A stretch of 64,000 nt of DNA. Origin: Lacrimispora sinapis. GTDB lineage: Bacteria; Bacillota; Clostridia; Lachnospirales; Lachnospiraceae. The notes beneath the pieces were generated by a model that did not search any database, was not told the DNA's origin, and saw only the letters and a program-made list of their open reading frames with translations. Below, piece by piece: positions 51,667-59,293 of this stretch (position 1 is its first letter; each line of letters opens with the position of its first letter). Made by a program: the position numbers and the translations under genes. The DNA is taken from positions 3,596,001-3,660,000 of the forward strand of contig NZ_CP141832.1 in NCBI RefSeq assembly GCF_043633585.1, read 5' to 3'.

Positions 51667-52136
51667 TTTATATTCTCCCTTTCTTTTCTCTCATCCGTTT
51701 GTAACGGCTTTTTTACAAATTTAAAAAATCCCTGAGGCAGTTCAAACACAAATACAATGCCCAGCACAATGGCAACCGCAACCTTTAACGCCATAAATCC
51801 CGTTCTTGCCGCCAATGCCAGCTGATCGGTCACAATATAATAGGCAGTCCAGTATAAACCTGCCCCCGGCACCAGAGGAAAAATACCGGATATTAAAAAT
51901 ATGGTGACCGGGCACCGTTTTCCCACCGCAAACATTCTGGACAATAAAATGACCACGATCGTGGCAATCAGCGCGGAGGCCGGAGCCGTCAACCAATTCA
52001 ACAGCACCGCATAAACGATCCATCCGGAGCCGCCGATAAAGCCGCAGTAAGGATAATAAACGGTAGGTACACCAAACAGCAGGGAAAAGGAAACGGTTCC
52101 GATGACAGCCGCCCCGGTCTCAAGCAAAAGGCTCAT
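51663..52136 (-). CDS. ThrE-type threonine/serine exporter, small subunit (DUF3815)
   Basis: A 157-aa membrane protein with five hydrophobic segments; the GVPTVYYPYCGFIGGSGWIV region and FPLVPGAGLYWTAYYIV are typical of the C-terminal half of ThrE, here a separate gene. It overlaps both neighbours by 4 bases. Confidence 0.87.
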   Translation of the reverse strand: MSLLLETGAAVIGTVSFSLLFGVPTVYYPYCGFIGGSGWIVYAVLLNWLTAPASALIATIVVILLSRMFAVGKRCPVTIFLISGIFPLVPGAGLYWTAYYIVTDQLALAARTGFMALKVAVAIVLGIVFVFELPQGFFKFVKKPLQTDERKERENIK

Positions 52137-52972
52137 AAAAGCGTACCTCCTATCAGCTGATGGATTACACCAAACACCATTCCCACCCCTATGGCAATGC
52201 TGAAAAACACCAACAGGGCATCCAGCATCCGGACCGAACCGGAGATGTAATCCCCGTCTGCGATATCCCGGATGGCATTGGTAAACGGCACACCCGGAAT
52301 CAAAGGCATGATGGAGCCGATGATCATATAATTGAGATGTTCTCCTATTTTCAGAAGATAAAATGTGGTGCAGGCAAAGGTGACAAGGGCACCGCCGCCG
52401 ATGTTTCCCACGATTTTTGAAAGACGTGGAGCGCTTATAAATATCACATACAGATACAGTAAGATCCCTGTCAGGAAAGCGGCTCCGCTGTCCCTTAAAT
52501 TTCCGCCGAAAAGATAGCAGAAGCAGGCGCTCCCCACACCCGAGGCAACGATCTGCATGGTCTTTGATTTCCCAGGCATGACCCTTATCTCTTTCAGGCG
52601 GCGTTTCACTTCCTCTAAATCTACGGACCCAGCTTCAATTTCCCTGGATAATTGGTTCACAGCCGCCACCCGGTCTAAGTGGGTTCCACTCACCGGAATG
52701 TGCTGGACCTTTGCAAAAATCTCCTCCCGCTCATTGCCGGCAGTTGTAAAAATTCCGTTGCTGAGGACAAAGGAATTGCCGGATTCAATTCCATAGTAGC
52801 GGCAGATCCGCTCCATGGTCTCCTCCACCCGGAAAATCTCCGCCCCATTCTCTAACAGGATGTCTCCTGCCTGCATGGCAGCATCAAGAACCTCCTTGGG
52901 GTCGATTGCCGCCTTTTTATCCCCCGCTTCCCTATGATCCAGAACTTTTGTCTGGTCTTTTTCATGTTCCAT
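52133..52972 (-). CDS. ThrE-type threonine/serine exporter, large subunit (DUF1212)
   Basis: A 279-aa protein. The cytoplasmic N-terminal half has the DUF1212 signature LLENGAEIFRVEETMERICR and ends with the helix set starting GVGSACFCYLFGG. Five membrane helices follow, including MPLIPGVPFTNAIRDIADGD. With the next gene it makes a split ThrE exporter. It starts 13 bases after the MBL-fold gene. Confidence 0.9.
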   Translation of the reverse strand: MEHEKDQTKVLDHREAGDKKAAIDPKEVLDAAMQAGDILLENGAEIFRVEETMERICRYYGIESGNSFVLSNGIFTTAGNEREEIFAKVQHIPVSGTHLDRVAAVNQLSREIEAGSVDLEEVKRRLKEIRVMPGKSKTMQIVASGVGSACFCYLFGGNLRDSGAAFLTGILLYLYVIFISAPRLSKIVGNIGGGALVTFACTTFYLLKIGEHLNYMIIGSIMPLIPGVPFTNAIRDIADGDYISGSVRMLDALLVFFSIAIGVGMVFGVIHQLIGGTLL

Positions 52973-52985
52973 TGCCGCCAGTCTC

Positions 52986-53732
52986 CTACCCGATTAAAAA
53001 GCTCTCTCCGTCCTCCCGGATCTGAACGATCCGGTCCCGGTACGGGCCTGACACTTCCATGTCTATCAGTTTCCTTATAACGGAAAAATCACCCCAGCAG
53101 TGCATGGGAAATGCATGGCTGACTTTGGTCTTCCGCATAAATTCATCAAAGCCAAGATAAAAAGCGTTCTCCTGTCTTGGGTCCAAAGGCAGAAAGGCTG
53201 CATCAATGCACATCCCCTTCATCTTGTCCACTTCCTCCGTATAACGCTTTGCCATGGTCTCATTCCAGTCTCCCGGCTCTCCTTCCCAATACCAGTTGTT
53301 CAAATCCCCGGCATGGTAAAGCACCCGCCCTTCGGCTTTTACAAGAAAGGCAACGCCTTCATCGGTGGAGCAAAAGGTAAGGACCTTCATATCCGCTTCC
53401 CCTTCATCAAAAGATCGTTCCGTGATCCTCCCATCCGCAAACCGGAGTCCAAGCTCCTCCCCCGGTTTCATGGAAGTGATATCCTCCAATCGTTCTTTGG
53501 GCAGACGGCTTCTCCAGATATCATCCGAGAAAATAAATCTGGTATTTTCATGTTCCTTTCTAATATCCAAAACCTTTTCTGAATAATGGTCCCCGTGCCG
53601 GTGGCTTGCAAATACCAAAAGGGGCTTATCCTTTCTGATTTCCGGCAGAGTGCCTTCCGTATAGTCAAACAGCAAAGTCATTGTTTCCAGTTCCGCTAAA
53701 AATGAGCTGTGGTGGATATAATGGATCTTCAT
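52986..53732 (-). CDS. Metallo-beta-lactamase-fold hydrolase (UlaG-like)
   Basis: A 248-aa cytoplasmic metal-dependent hydrolase. The zinc motif SHRHGDHYS (HxHxDH) is near residue 43, further ligands lie in YHAGDLNNWYW and in FPMHCWGDF near the C-terminus. Substrate unknown. It heads the operon with thrE, pyrC and the tail-anchored protein; an extended -10 (TGATATAAT, 53768-53776 on the minus strand) precedes its AAGGAGG site. Confidence 0.87.
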   Translation of the reverse strand: MKIHYIHHSSFLAELETMTLLFDYTEGTLPEIRKDKPLLVFASHRHGDHYSEKVLDIRKEHENTRFIFSDDIWRSRLPKERLEDITSMKPGEELGLRFADGRITERSFDEGEADMKVLTFCSTDEGVAFLVKAEGRVLYHAGDLNNWYWEGEPGDWNETMAKRYTEEVDKMKGMCIDAAFLPLDPRQENAFYLGFDEFMRKTKVSHAFPMHCWGDFSVIRKLIDMEVSGPYRDRIVQIREDGESFLIG

Positions 53733-53808
53733 AAGAACAGGCCTCCTTTATTTGGCTGATTGAAAAAATTATATCACAATAACCGTCCATCTGCATAGCA
53801 TTTGAGCA

Positions 53809-53836
53809 CAAAAAAAGACGAGGACAATTGTCCCCG
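53809..53836 (-). terminator. Terminator of the Thr/Glu-rich lipoprotein gene
   Basis: On the minus strand CGGGGACAATTGTCCTCG forms a hairpin followed by TCTTTTTTTG. Confidence 0.85.
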
Positions 53837-53878
53837 CCCCAGAAATAAAAATTCCTGATTGATCCGGTTATGTACGGA

Positions 53879-54175
53879 TTAGTTAGCTGCTGTTGTAGTC
53901 TCAGCTTCTGCAGATGTTTCAGACTCAGACTCAGAATCAGCTGCTTCAGAGGAAGCATCTTCGCTGTTAGCTTCTTCAGAAGATTCTTCTAATGTAGTCT
54001 CTTCTTCAGTTGTTGTAGTTTCTTCTGTTGTAACTGCTTCTGTTGTAGCTTCTGTTGTTACTTCTGTTTCAGTAGCTGCTGTTGTTTCTTCTGTCTTGCT
54101 TCCGCATGCAGAGATGGTTGCCATTGCTAATACAGCTACGCCTGTAAGTACGAGTTTCTTTGTTGTTAATTTCAT
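53879..54175 (-). CDS. Thr/Glu/Ser-rich small lipoprotein
   Basis: A 98-aa protein: a lipoprotein signal with lipobox ISAC at about residue 24, then about 70 residues made almost only of Thr, Glu, Ser and Ala (TTEETTTTEEETTLEESSEE). It has no folded domain and looks like a lipidated, acidic surface brush. It has its own strong promoter, a repeat-bearing leader and a strong terminator, so it is a dedicated, probably well-expressed transcript. Confidence 0.8.
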   Translation of the reverse strand: MKLTTKKLVLTGVAVLAMATISACGSKTEETTAATETEVTTEATTEAVTTEETTTTEEETTLEESSEEANSEDASSEAADSESESETSAEAETTTAAN

Positions 54176-54191
54176 AATAATTCTCCTCCTT

Positions 54192-54246
54192 GCGACCTAC
54201 ATAGGTTGTCTTTTTTTAGTATGCTGCCGCGACCTAAGGTTGTCCT
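54192..54246 (-). repeat. Repeated hairpin words in the lipoprotein leader
   Basis: On the minus strand the leader holds GACAACCTATGTAGGTCGC (54192-54210) and AGGACAACCTTAGGTCGC (54229-54246), both built as ACAACCT...AGGTCGC, plus a third related CGACCTGAGGGTC just upstream. Each can form a small ACCT/AGGT hairpin. They may bind a protein or stabilise the mRNA. Confidence 0.55.
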
Positions 54247-54267
54247 ATGACCCTCAGGTCGAGTCCC

Positions 54268-54296
54268 AGTTTAACACCTTAGGATTACAAAGTCAA
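54268..54296 (-). promoter_or_regulatory. Promoter of the Thr/Glu-rich lipoprotein gene
   Basis: On the minus strand -35 TTGACT (54291-54296), 17-base spacer, -10 TAAACT (54268-54273); leader about 85 bases. Confidence 0.65.
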
Positions 54297-54650
54297 TGAC
54301 CTTTTCATGATTTTTTTCTTAATTAAAATCAGGGGAATTCTTAAAAATTATTACAAAGGCAGTTGGGATACAGAAGAATCTTTTTATGAATTTATACACT
54401 TGAAGCAAGTGTTTTTTTCGTAGTTTTAATTTTGTCTACTTAAAAAGTGCAATATTTTATCTATATATAATCATAAATTTTTGTAAATAATATATAAATA
54501 GTTTTCCTTTTTATGGAAATTTATAACCCAATATCATACCATTTTTCAATCATACGCACTCTTTTCTTGTTCGGTACAGAACCATAAATGAGCACCGTAT
54601 TCCTGTGTTTCTTGTTTCCATGGAGCCCCGAAAGAGATCATTGTTGTCCA
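54297..54650. other. Gap with a terminator and a gene relic
   Basis: About 350 bases without an intact gene. Around 54335-54402 on the plus strand a short frame (AVGIQKNLFMNLYT, then TGA) runs directly into the terminator at 54396-54418, suggesting the end of a lost gene. Nothing else is supported. Confidence 0.4.
54396..54418 (+). terminator. Orphan intrinsic terminator
   Basis: ACACTTG pairs with CAAGTGT around AAG and is followed by TTTTTT. No intact plus-strand gene precedes it. Confidence 0.75.
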
Positions 54651-54679
54651 TTGCAGATAAAGCAAGGACCTGATATACT
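54651..54679 (+). promoter_or_regulatory. Promoter of the nitroreductase gene
   Basis: -35 TTGCAG (54651-54656), 17-base spacer, -10 TATACT (54674-54679), about 55 bases before the ATG. Confidence 0.55.
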
Positions 54680-54732
54680 AAAACTATCAATATAATTATG
54701 GTGGAAATCCAAATTGACAGGAGGAATTTTGT

Positions 54733-55302
54733 ATGCTGAAAGACCTGGTTACTAAAAGCCGCACGTTCCGGCGTTTTTATGAGGACGTAACCATATCAAC
54801 CGAGGAATTAAAAGAACTGGTGGAGCTTGCCAGATATATTCCCTCAACCGCCAACTCCCAGGCACTTAAATTCCGGCTCTGCAATTCGCCGGAGGAAACA
54901 GAAAAAGTATTTGATACCCTTGGCTGGGCCGGTGCCCTGAAAGACTGGGATGGTCCGGAAAAAGGAGAACGGCCTTCCGCTTACATAATTATACTATGTG
55001 ATTTATCACTCGGCAAAAACAAACTATATGATGATGGAATTGCGGCACAGACTATCATGCTGGGAGCTGCCGAAAAAGGCTACGGAGGCTGTATCCTGGG
55101 GAATGTGCAAAGAAACCGTCTGGCGGAAGCTCTAAATATTGATACTGCCAGGTATTCCATTGATTTGGTTCTGGCCCTTGGGAAGCCGAAAGAGAACGTG
55201 GTTCTTGTGCCGATGAAAGAAGATGGGGATGTGCGGTATTACAGGGATGAAAATCAGGTGCATTACGTTCCGAAGAGAAATCTTGAGGATTTAATCGTTT
55301 AA
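54733..55302 (+). CDS. Nitroreductase-family FMN oxidoreductase
   Basis: A 189-aa FMN enzyme. The FMN phosphate-binding opening SRTFRRFYEDVTIS (R-S-x-R type), the ARYIPSTANSQALKFRL substrate/FMN loop and the GAAEKGYGGCILGNVQRNRL segment are family features. Natural substrate unknown. AGGAGGAATTTTGT precedes the ATG. It is a single gene with promoter and terminator. Confidence 0.9.
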   Translation: MLKDLVTKSRTFRRFYEDVTISTEELKELVELARYIPSTANSQALKFRLCNSPEETEKVFDTLGWAGALKDWDGPEKGERPSAYIIILCDLSLGKNKLYDDGIAAQTIMLGAAEKGYGGCILGNVQRNRLAEALNIDTARYSIDLVLALGKPKENVVLVPMKEDGDVRYYRDENQVHYVPKRNLEDLIV

Positions 55303-55317
55303 GTGGGATCAAACAAT

Positions 55318-55353
55318 GATCAGCCGGTCTATGAAATTTACAGCCGGCTGATC
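55318..55353 (+). terminator. Terminator of the nitroreductase gene
   Basis: GATCAGCCGG pairs with CCGGCTGATC around a 16-base loop, followed by a T-rich stretch (GTTGACTTTCTTT). It can also serve the convergent gene. Confidence 0.75.
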
Positions 55354-55382
55354 GTTGACTTTCTTTCGCTTTCATAAGAAAC

Positions 55383-55763
55383 CTAAAATCTTTGTCCGCA
55401 TTTCGGGCAGTATTCAAAGTCTTCTGCCGTTTCATAACCGCAGCTTGTACACTTCTTTCTGTTCCATTCTGAAGTTCTTTTTCCAGGCTCTATGATGGTT
55501 AGATCCTGTTCTGTAATTGCTACGGTTTCTCCCTTGCTTACTCGTTTCCCTTTTTCCGGGTTCAGCTCATAGAGCGTGTTACAGCACGACGTTTGAACGT
55601 AATATCGACGGTCCCATTTGAAAATGGGGATAAAGAAAACGCTGAAATAGCTGTAGGTCATGAAAACCTGATACCTGCCGTAGCCTCCGCACTGGCTGCA
55701 GATTACGGTCCTGGCATAATCAAATTGTTTTCTGCCTTGGCTGATGCCGCATATGAAAAACAT
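55383..55763 (-). CDS. Zinc-ribbon protein
   Basis: A 126-aa protein with a C-terminal zinc ribbon CTSCGYETAEDFEYCPKCG and two further Cys pairs in the N-terminal half (CSQCGGYG, SCCNTLYEL). A short hydrophobic region FSVFFIPIFKW lies between them. This layout matches small zinc-ribbon proteins of unknown role in Firmicutes. AGGAGAGGTGACCT precedes the ATG. Confidence 0.8.
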   Translation of the reverse strand: MFFICGISQGRKQFDYARTVICSQCGGYGRYQVFMTYSYFSVFFIPIFKWDRRYYVQTSCCNTLYELNPEKGKRVSKGETVAITEQDLTIIEPGKRTSEWNRKKCTSCGYETAEDFEYCPKCGQRF

Positions 55764-55928
55764 AGGTCACCTCTCCTGATAAACTGCTTATTAATATAAT
55801 AACCGCTTTTCACTCAATCTATTTTTTAGTTTAAACAGATCCATCAACAAAAGTTCATAGAAACACATGTATATATTGGTACTGTTATTTGGGATTATAT
55901 TTTTATGTATGGCATTACATACTTAGAA

Positions 55929-56039
55929 TTAAGACAAAACTGATTTTATATAGATATTTTTCTTTATAACTGCATCAATGAATCTTGCCAAATTTTCACA
56001 CCGACCGCCTGTACTCTGATACAATCCAATTACAGCCAT
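55929..56039 (-). CDS. Possible small ORF or gene remnant
   Basis: A 36-codon frame, MAVIGLYQSTGGRCENLARF then IDAVIKKNIYIKSVLS, which reads like real protein. There is no good ribosome site and the frame is closed upstream by TAG. The rest of the gap 55764-56088 shows no other feature. Confidence 0.25.
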   Translation of the reverse strand: MAVIGLYQSTGGRCENLARFIDAVIKKNIYIKSVLS

Positions 56040-56088
56040 AATACGAGTCAGGCAGCCAACCTGTGAATTTTTCTATCCCTTTATCCAT

Positions 56089-57354
56089 CTAACAACTCTT
56101 TAAAAGTACAGCCAGATGAGCCAGACTATTTCCATGATTGTTAAAATCTTGAATTACTTTATTAAAGAGGCTGCGATTATGCCCCAATTTACGAAAGAAC
56201 ACACTGCAGCAATGAATCATGTCTTCCTCCGTGCTACCCGCTTCCAAATAAGTACTAAGAGAAACCTTTACCATACTATATACCCATATAAAATACAGGT
56301 AATTTTCCCATAAGCTTTTTTCCATATCCCTAAAAGGAATATTGGCATAAAACATATAAGTAACCATAACATTCTCAAGGAAATATTCTTTTCCTTGAAT
56401 CCACTCTTTAAACTGATCTTTGCAGTTGTGATAAAGCTCTTTTTCAATCTTAAAAGAATAGTTATCCTCTGAGGTATTATTTAAAACAGCGTTGGCATCC
56501 AGGTTCAATCTTTTACAAATGCATTCCATAACCCGACTGTAATAAGGATCATCCCCATTTAGATATATTAACCCGGTCAAGACACTATAATAAACAGACA
56601 GGGTGTTATCCACCTTAATGCCCTGAAGCATTCCAAGTACCTCTCCCTGTTCCAATTCCTTTAAAAACTGGTCAATATATACAGGAATATCACTGCATCT
56701 TTCCTCTGCCTCTAATTCATCTATACGGCGCATAGCCATGCCCAATAGCAGCAAGCGATCTTCCAAGGAGATTTCTTCAAGCTGAAGTAATATAATAAAA
56801 AGAGTTTGAATGTCATAGTAATATTTTAAAACAGGACGTTGTCTTTTCTTATTCTGATTGACATAACTTCCATATCCGAACTTAGGGGGAAACGTCTTTT
56901 TTTCATTATTTAAAAGAACCCCGTCTTTTTCCTCCATAAGCAGCTCCAGAACCTTTTCACAGCCCAGGGACATGGAACACTCCACCTGATCAAGATAGCG
57001 ATGAGATTGCCTGGGAAAGGACTGACAGGTGTTTGAGAGTATGGTGTATCCATATTTCTTTTGAGCCTGACAAAGCCCTTCTTCTGTCAGCATAGGACAT
57101 TTATTTTCTTCGTCCAAAATAAATTTCGCATAATTGGATTCCGTCTTTTTATCTGGGGAGTATATTTCTATGGTCTTATCCCACGCATCTCGTCCCACAA
57201 CCTTTTTCTTCCGCCAATTGCGATATTTTTCCCTTGACATGGAAATCTCCCAACACTGACAGCAATTATAGGAACAATCCCCGCCTTTGCACTGAAAGCG
57301 GTCATACCAGGAAGGCTTTAAAACATCTAGTTTTTCCATCATTGTCTCCATCAT
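56089..57354 (-). CDS. fliB: Flagellin lysine-N-methylase FliB
   Basis: A 421-aa enzyme that methylates lysines on flagellin. The N-terminal cysteine cluster FQCKGGDCSYNCCQCWEISM and further cysteines in MLTEEGLCQAQ and YTILSNTCQSFPR are diagnostic and probably bind an Fe-S cluster. The rest is helical. It lies immediately downstream of flagellin, 61 bases after its stop but beyond a strong terminator, so it is expressed at a low level by read-through or from its own start. The start is uncertain; MEKLDVLKPSW, five codons in, has a better-spaced GGAG. Confidence 0.92.
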   Translation of the reverse strand: MMETMMEKLDVLKPSWYDRFQCKGGDCSYNCCQCWEISMSREKYRNWRKKKVVGRDAWDKTIEIYSPDKKTESNYAKFILDEENKCPMLTEEGLCQAQKKYGYTILSNTCQSFPRQSHRYLDQVECSMSLGCEKVLELLMEEKDGVLLNNEKKTFPPKFGYGSYVNQNKKRQRPVLKYYYDIQTLFIILLQLEEISLEDRLLLLGMAMRRIDELEAEERCSDIPVYIDQFLKELEQGEVLGMLQGIKVDNTLSVYYSVLTGLIYLNGDDPYYSRVMECICKRLNLDANAVLNNTSEDNYSFKIEKELYHNCKDQFKEWIQGKEYFLENVMVTYMFYANIPFRDMEKSLWENYLYFIWVYSMVKVSLSTYLEAGSTEEDMIHCCSVFFRKLGHNRSLFNKVIQDFNNHGNSLAHLAVLLKSC

Positions 57355-57371
57355 TTTATAAATCTATAATT

Positions 57372-57401
57372 TAAAAAATGGATGGACCTAAGTCCATCCA
57401 T
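57372..57401 (-). terminator. Terminator between flagellin and fliB
   Basis: On the minus strand ATGGATGGAC, loop TTAG, GTCCATCCAT, then TTTTTTAAA. A 10-bp perfect stem. Confidence 0.92.
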
Positions 57402-57415
57402 AAAAGGTAAATAAA

Positions 57416-58624
57416 TTACTTTAATAACTGAAGAACACCCTGAGGTACCTGATTTGCCTGAGCAAGCATAGCCTGAGATGCCTGAACAAGAATGTTGTTC
57501 TTTGTATAAGACATCATCTCTTTTGCCATATCAACGTCACGGATACGGCTCTCAGCTGCTGTCATGTTCTCAGTTGTTACGCTTAAGTTATTGATCGTAT
57601 GCTCTAAACGGTTCTGAAGAGCACCAAGGTCACCACGAGTATCGGATACGGTGTTGATTGCATTTTTAATTACCTGAACAGCATCTGCTGCTGAATCCTG
57701 TGTAGCAACACTTATACCAGTTAATCCTAATCCCTTTGTACTCATAGCTGAAATGTTAACATCAAGCTTATTATGAGATTCTGATGACTCACCGATCTGA
57801 AGAGTAAGAGCTTTTCCTGCTCCCTTTACCGTTGCATCACTAGTAACTCCAGCATTAGCAACACTATCATCAGCGAAAACGACCTTTTCACTTAACTTTA
57901 CTTTAAGATCACCCAGTGCTTCAAAATCAGCTTTACTGCTTCCTTTACGTGCATCTTCCAATGCCTTATTAATATCAGACTGTGTGATCTCATCACCTTT
58001 TTTACCGCTGATTGTAATTGTGACTTCATTTTTGTCAGCACCGCCGATTGTAGCTGTTGCTTTAGCAGCACCAGCAGCTGCTGTTGCGATTATTACTTTT
58101 GTTCCTTCTTTCGCTCCAACAACATCAAATGAAAATTCATTTGTTTTTAAAGCAGTTGCATCTGTATCTGCTAAAGTTTTAGTTGCTTTTGCACTGCCAT
58201 CTAAGTTACCGCTAAGCAAAGCAATACCATTAAAATTAGTACCTGTAGAAATACGGTCAATTTCTGTAGTCAGGGACTTCATTTCTTTCTGAAGGTTTTC
58301 TCTATCTACGGAATCCTGGTATGTACCATTTGCAGACTGCTGAGCCAATTCAACCATACGGTTTAGCATGGAGTGAACTTCTGTTAAAGCGCCTTCTGCT
58401 GTCTGAACTAAAGAAATACCATCGTTAGCATTCTTTGTTGCAGTCTCAAGACCTGTGATCTGTGCTCTCATCTTCTCAGAAATAGCAAGACCTGCTGCAT
58501 CATCACCTGCACGGTTGATTCTGTAACCGGAAGATAACTTCTCCAGGTTCTTGGATACGGTACCGTTATTGTTTGTTAAGTTTTTGTAAGAATTTAATGC
58601 TGCGATATTGTGCTGAATTCTCAT
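57416..58624 (-). CDS. Flagellin
   Basis: Filament subunit of 402 aa. The conserved D0/D1 N-terminus MRIQHNIAALNSYKNL with LSSGYRINRAGDDAAGLAIS and the C-terminal ESRIRDVDMAKEMMSYTKN and QANQVPQGVLQLLK are complete. Between about residues 140 and 300 is a variable surface domain rich in Ala, Lys and Thr (KATKTLADTDATALKTN). It is followed by its methylase, and lysines in the variable domain are likely methylation sites. The leader carries a hairpin resembling a CsrA site. Confidence 0.96.
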   Translation of the reverse strand: MRIQHNIAALNSYKNLTNNNGTVSKNLEKLSSGYRINRAGDDAAGLAISEKMRAQITGLETATKNANDGISLVQTAEGALTEVHSMLNRMVELAQQSANGTYQDSVDRENLQKEMKSLTTEIDRISTGTNFNGIALLSGNLDGSAKATKTLADTDATALKTNEFSFDVVGAKEGTKVIIATAAAGAAKATATIGGADKNEVTITISGKKGDEITQSDINKALEDARKGSSKADFEALGDLKVKLSEKVVFADDSVANAGVTSDATVKGAGKALTLQIGESSESHNKLDVNISAMSTKGLGLTGISVATQDSAADAVQVIKNAINTVSDTRGDLGALQNRLEHTINNLSVTTENMTAAESRIRDVDMAKEMMSYTKNNILVQASQAMLAQANQVPQGVLQLLK

Positions 58625-58649
58625 TTGTATTACCTCCTTGAATTATGAC

Positions 58650-58667
58650 GGGGACTTCCCTGTCCCC
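58650..58667 (-). promoter_or_regulatory. Flagellin leader hairpin resembling a CsrA site
   Basis: On the minus strand GGGGAC, loop AGGGAA, GTCCCC, lying 13 bases before the AAGGAGG ribosome site. The loop context ACAGGGAAGT fits the CsrA target consensus ACARGGAUGU at 9 of 10 positions, and the ribosome site itself supplies a second GGA. In Bacillus, CsrA binds two such sites in the hag leader. Confidence 0.55.
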
Positions 58668-58833
58668 CTATTTTTTTATCTATTTCAAACCTGTCATTCG
58701 GGCCCTGAGCAACAGGCTGAAACCTTAATTTGATGCCATAGGATCCTTTTTCAAACAACAAAGGACCGATATGGAGAAAAGTTTGTCCGAACAATGGATA
58801 CTGCAAAGTAGCGGAAAGAACTTTCTAATTGCT

Positions 58834-58841
58834 ATATCGTC
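58834..58841 (-). promoter_or_regulatory. Weak candidate sigma-D -10 for flagellin
   Basis: GACGATAT on the minus strand resembles the sigma-D -10 GCCGATAA, but the -35 TAAA at the right distance is not convincing. The leader would be about 200 bases. The rest of 58668-59027 holds only the hairpin at 58960-59013. Confidence 0.25.
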
Positions 58842-58959
58842 ATATCTGAAGTTTTCATAAGAGTTTTTTTTTAATTTCTATCATATTTTTTTGCGGCTGC
58901 GGAATGGAATACAAAAACAGTTCTTCAGCCCGCTGCGCCCCCCTTATTACTACACAGTG

Positions 58960-59013
58960 AAAGGGCACTGCCCCATGACCAAAGACCAACGTCATGATGC
59001 AATGCCCTTTTTT
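58960..59013 (+). terminator. Nested hairpin next to the DUF378 gene
   Basis: AAAGGGCA pairs with TGCCCTTT and CATGAC with GTCATG inside it, followed on the plus strand by a T run. Downstream of the minus-strand DUF378 gene, it may work as a bidirectional terminator. Confidence 0.5.
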
Positions 59014-59027
59014 GTACAATCATCTTA

Positions 59028-59240
59028 CTATCTTTCTGCTCTAGCCTCTGAATTACCATAAAATGTAAGCAGATATAAACCTGAAATTCCCACCAGGCCA
59101 TACACGATCCTGGTAATCCATGTCATGCTGCCGAAAATAAATGATACCAGGTCAAAATTGAAGAATCCAATGAGTCCCCAGTTTACTGCGCCGATAATGG
59201 CAATGGTCAGAGCTGTGTAATTCAATGCTTTATTTCCCAT
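59028..59240 (-). CDS. DUF378 small membrane protein
   Basis: A 70-aa protein with two helices. ALTIAIIGAVNWGLIGFFNF and VYGLVGISGLYLLTFY are the hallmark segments of DUF378 (YuzA-like). AGGAGGTAGTGCC precedes the ATG. It follows the MoxR operon by 53 bases. Function unknown. Confidence 0.88.
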   Translation of the reverse strand: MGNKALNYTALTIAIIGAVNWGLIGFFNFDLVSFIFGSMTWITRIVYGLVGISGLYLLTFYGNSEARAER

Positions 59241-59293
59241 GGCACTACCTCCTTTTCTTTCTTATTATGGAGCTGCCCGATGGTTTTTATACA

